From assembly GCA_036971475.1 (NCBI GenBank), contig JBAIZL010000002.1, positions 169,027,024 through 169,091,023 on the forward strand: 64,000 nt of DNA. Direction: 5' to 3'. The notes beneath the pieces were generated by a model. The model ran no database searches. It had not been told where the DNA came from and was given only the letters and a program-made list of their open reading frames with translations. Below are positions 62,555 to 64,000 of this stretch, piece after piece. Position 1 is the first letter of the stretch; the number at the start of each line of letters is the position of its first letter. The position numbers and the translations under genes are program-made. The DNA is from Prosapia bicincta (lineage: Eukaryota; Arthropoda; Insecta; Hemiptera; Cercopidae).

Positions 62555-63987
62555 TCAACTTGGCAATGGATTAATCTGACACCCATTGGTTCGCTCTCGT
62601 TTGCCCGTGACGTTCGAAGACGTCTCAGGCAAACAATTCTCAGACTCCATATCCAATCGTTCAGGGATGGAATCCGAGGAAGATTTGGATTTCGGAGGGA
62701 TTTTGGTACCATGCCCTCCTTTATTTATTCGTTTTTTAGCACCCAACATAGTTGGTGCCGATTTACTGCTTTGGAGTACAGACTTACTTTTTGCTGTATT
62801 CCGTTGTAGTACTACTTTGGACGCAACAGACTTTATACTGCCAGGCGATTTCTTTTGTCCGGAGATGCATATTTCATTGACGGACTTGTTTCGGCCGCCT
62901 AACCCTTCCGCGGAGGTGCTAGGTAGAAGAACCAAATCACGTGACGTCTTTGCAGGTTTTTTAATATTAAAAAATTGACCACATGTGACTAGCGACAGTA
63001 GACGCGAAACTTGGTCAGTTAGAACTTCTATCTTTTTCGCCAGGTCGGCACAGTTTGAACAGGACGAAGTAGCGGTCACAGTAGCGGCATAGGACTTACC
63101 GTCAACCTTTGGTTTGGCGGATCTATAAATTTTCCTTGCCTGTGAAAAGGTTATTCTATCCTTAGCCATGACGGTGAGAATAGCCTTTTCCTCTTTAAAG
63201 TGAGGACAGTCGTATGATTGCGCCGCGTGGTCACCGCCACAGTTGGCGCACTTTAGGGAATTTACGCACTCCTTTTCATCATGGCCTTCCTCGCTACATT
63301 TACCGCAAACACTCGACTTCAAACAGGTAGAGCTAATATGCCCGAAACGTTGACACTTGAAGCAGCGCCTAGGGTTAGCCAGATATGGTCTTACGGAGAG
63401 CCGTTGGTAACCCGCATGTATATATTCGGGTATCTCTGGTTTGCCAAATGTAAGTATGTAAGAGGCTGTTGCAACTTTTGCCCCTTTGTCTGTCTTCATA
63501 ATAGGCACGACATCAATTACTGACTGAGAAGACAGTTCTAATTTTATTTCGTCGACAGTTACGTTTAATAAATCCCTACAGGTGATGACCCCCTTTGAAA
63601 AGTTCAAGGATCTATGGGGGTCACAGATACCATGACCTGATCGAAAAAAGAGGTCATTTTTAAAAGAGTTCTGGTTTGTTTTTCATTGCAGGTTGCCACC
63701 AACAGTGTCCCATTTCGTAACTTTTTGATAGAGGTAACAGAACCTCCAGCACCGGCAGTTATCGCCTTATTAATAAGAAAAGGAGAAACTTTTGACAGAT
63801 CTTTCCCCTCCTCAGAACTAGAGAATATTAAATATTTTGGTGATGGCAATGTCTGTGACGTTGCCACCATCAACCTTTTACTCGCATCGATAATTTTAGG
63901 ATCGTCAGGGGAATCCTGGCGTGTCCTCTTTAAACTAGTATTAATTGACGGGTTTTTTAAATCCATAAATGAATTTAAGCCAGCCAT
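62555..63987 (-). pseudogene. LINE ORF1 (gag-like, zinc knuckles), frameshifted
   Basis: Starts at the ATG 63987 (MAGLNSFMDLKNPS) and ends at TGA 62555-62557. After a polar N-terminal part comes an RNA-recognition-like region, then three CCHC-type knuckles: CFKCQRFGHISSTC, CGKCSEEGHDEKEC and CANCGGDHAAQSYDC (about 63150-63400). The C-terminal third is serine/lysine-rich. One frameshift in a run of five C (minus strand) near 63617 separates VMVSVTP from HRSLNFSKGVI. That is the only break I found; a homopolymer error in the assembly would also explain it. The protein would bind element RNA and package it with ORF2. Confidence 0.85.
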
Positions 63988-64000
63988 CGTGTCAAGCGTT

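Larger units (their letters stand above)
58862..63987 (-). mobile_element. I-group non-LTR retrotransposon (LINE), inactive
   Basis: Two reading frames in order on the minus strand: a gag-like ORF1 with three zinc knuckles and an ORF2 with endonuclease, reverse transcriptase, RNase H and a terminal Cys/His motif. ORF1 and ORF2 are separated by TGATAAATG (62557-62549). RNase H plus this order fits the I/R1 group rather than Jockey, which lacks RNase H. The 5' end runs to within 13 bp of the window edge, so the 5' UTR is not visible. There is no obvious poly-A tail at the 3' end. Confidence 0.88.

Overview
This window reads as repeat-rich insect nuclear DNA. The background is AT-rich, and host coding sequence is limited to two spliced exons of a class B1 (secretin-family) G-protein-coupled receptor on the minus strand (46582-46723, then 39203-39469). 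The mobile elements are types common in arthropods: a pogo/Tigger relative, piggyBac, a mariner-like element, RNase H-bearing I-group LINEs and small foldback MITEs. Short CCTAA/TTAGG clusters, the insect telomere motif, also occur. I see no intact multi-exon gene, rRNA, convincing tRNA or CRISPR array. The species cannot be named from what is visible.

Layout. 1-3066: a 44-bp minisatellite with an 18-bp satellite at its edge. 3250-5957: a decayed Tigger-like DNA transposon. 5960-12150: AT-rich DNA with SINE-like copies, a 21-bp array (7115-7605) and a 23-bp array (9232-9945). 12153-12647: the 3' stub of a LINE. 12690-25303: mostly unassigned, with one foldback element (18088-18506) and a 19-bp array (21325-22505). 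25310-38151: a 12.84-kb almost perfect palindrome. 38158-46723: receptor exons and a 7.1-kb intron that holds a foldback element with hammerhead-like motifs, a piggyBac relic and a long CA microsatellite. 47154-48815: a small MITE and a dead mariner-like element. 50831-56293: a second 44-bp minisatellite with internal tandem duplications. 58862-63987: a nearly full-length but mutated LINE on the minus strand.

The main discovery candidate is the palindrome. Two arms of about 6.4 kb appear identical apart from one base in a poly-A/T run. They flank a 51-bp spacer. The outer ends read AGTAGATCTAC...GTAGATCTACT, and the whole unit sits between two copies of TACATG. A 6-bp target duplication with AG...CT ends is the integration signature of Polinton/Maverick elements, yet the arms carry no recognisable Polinton gene. 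They consist of blocks of short degenerate repeats. Each arm also carries related ~0.4-kb modules at its outer and inner ends in opposite orientation, so the unit looks like a head-to-head dimer of a ~6.4-kb non-coding transposon whose inner ends lost about 64 bp.

No operon-like or pathway organisation is expected or seen. The receptor exons are the only likely host function. The palindrome lies about 1 kb downstream of the receptor's last visible exon in the direction of transcription, so it could affect 3'-end formation or splicing of that gene.
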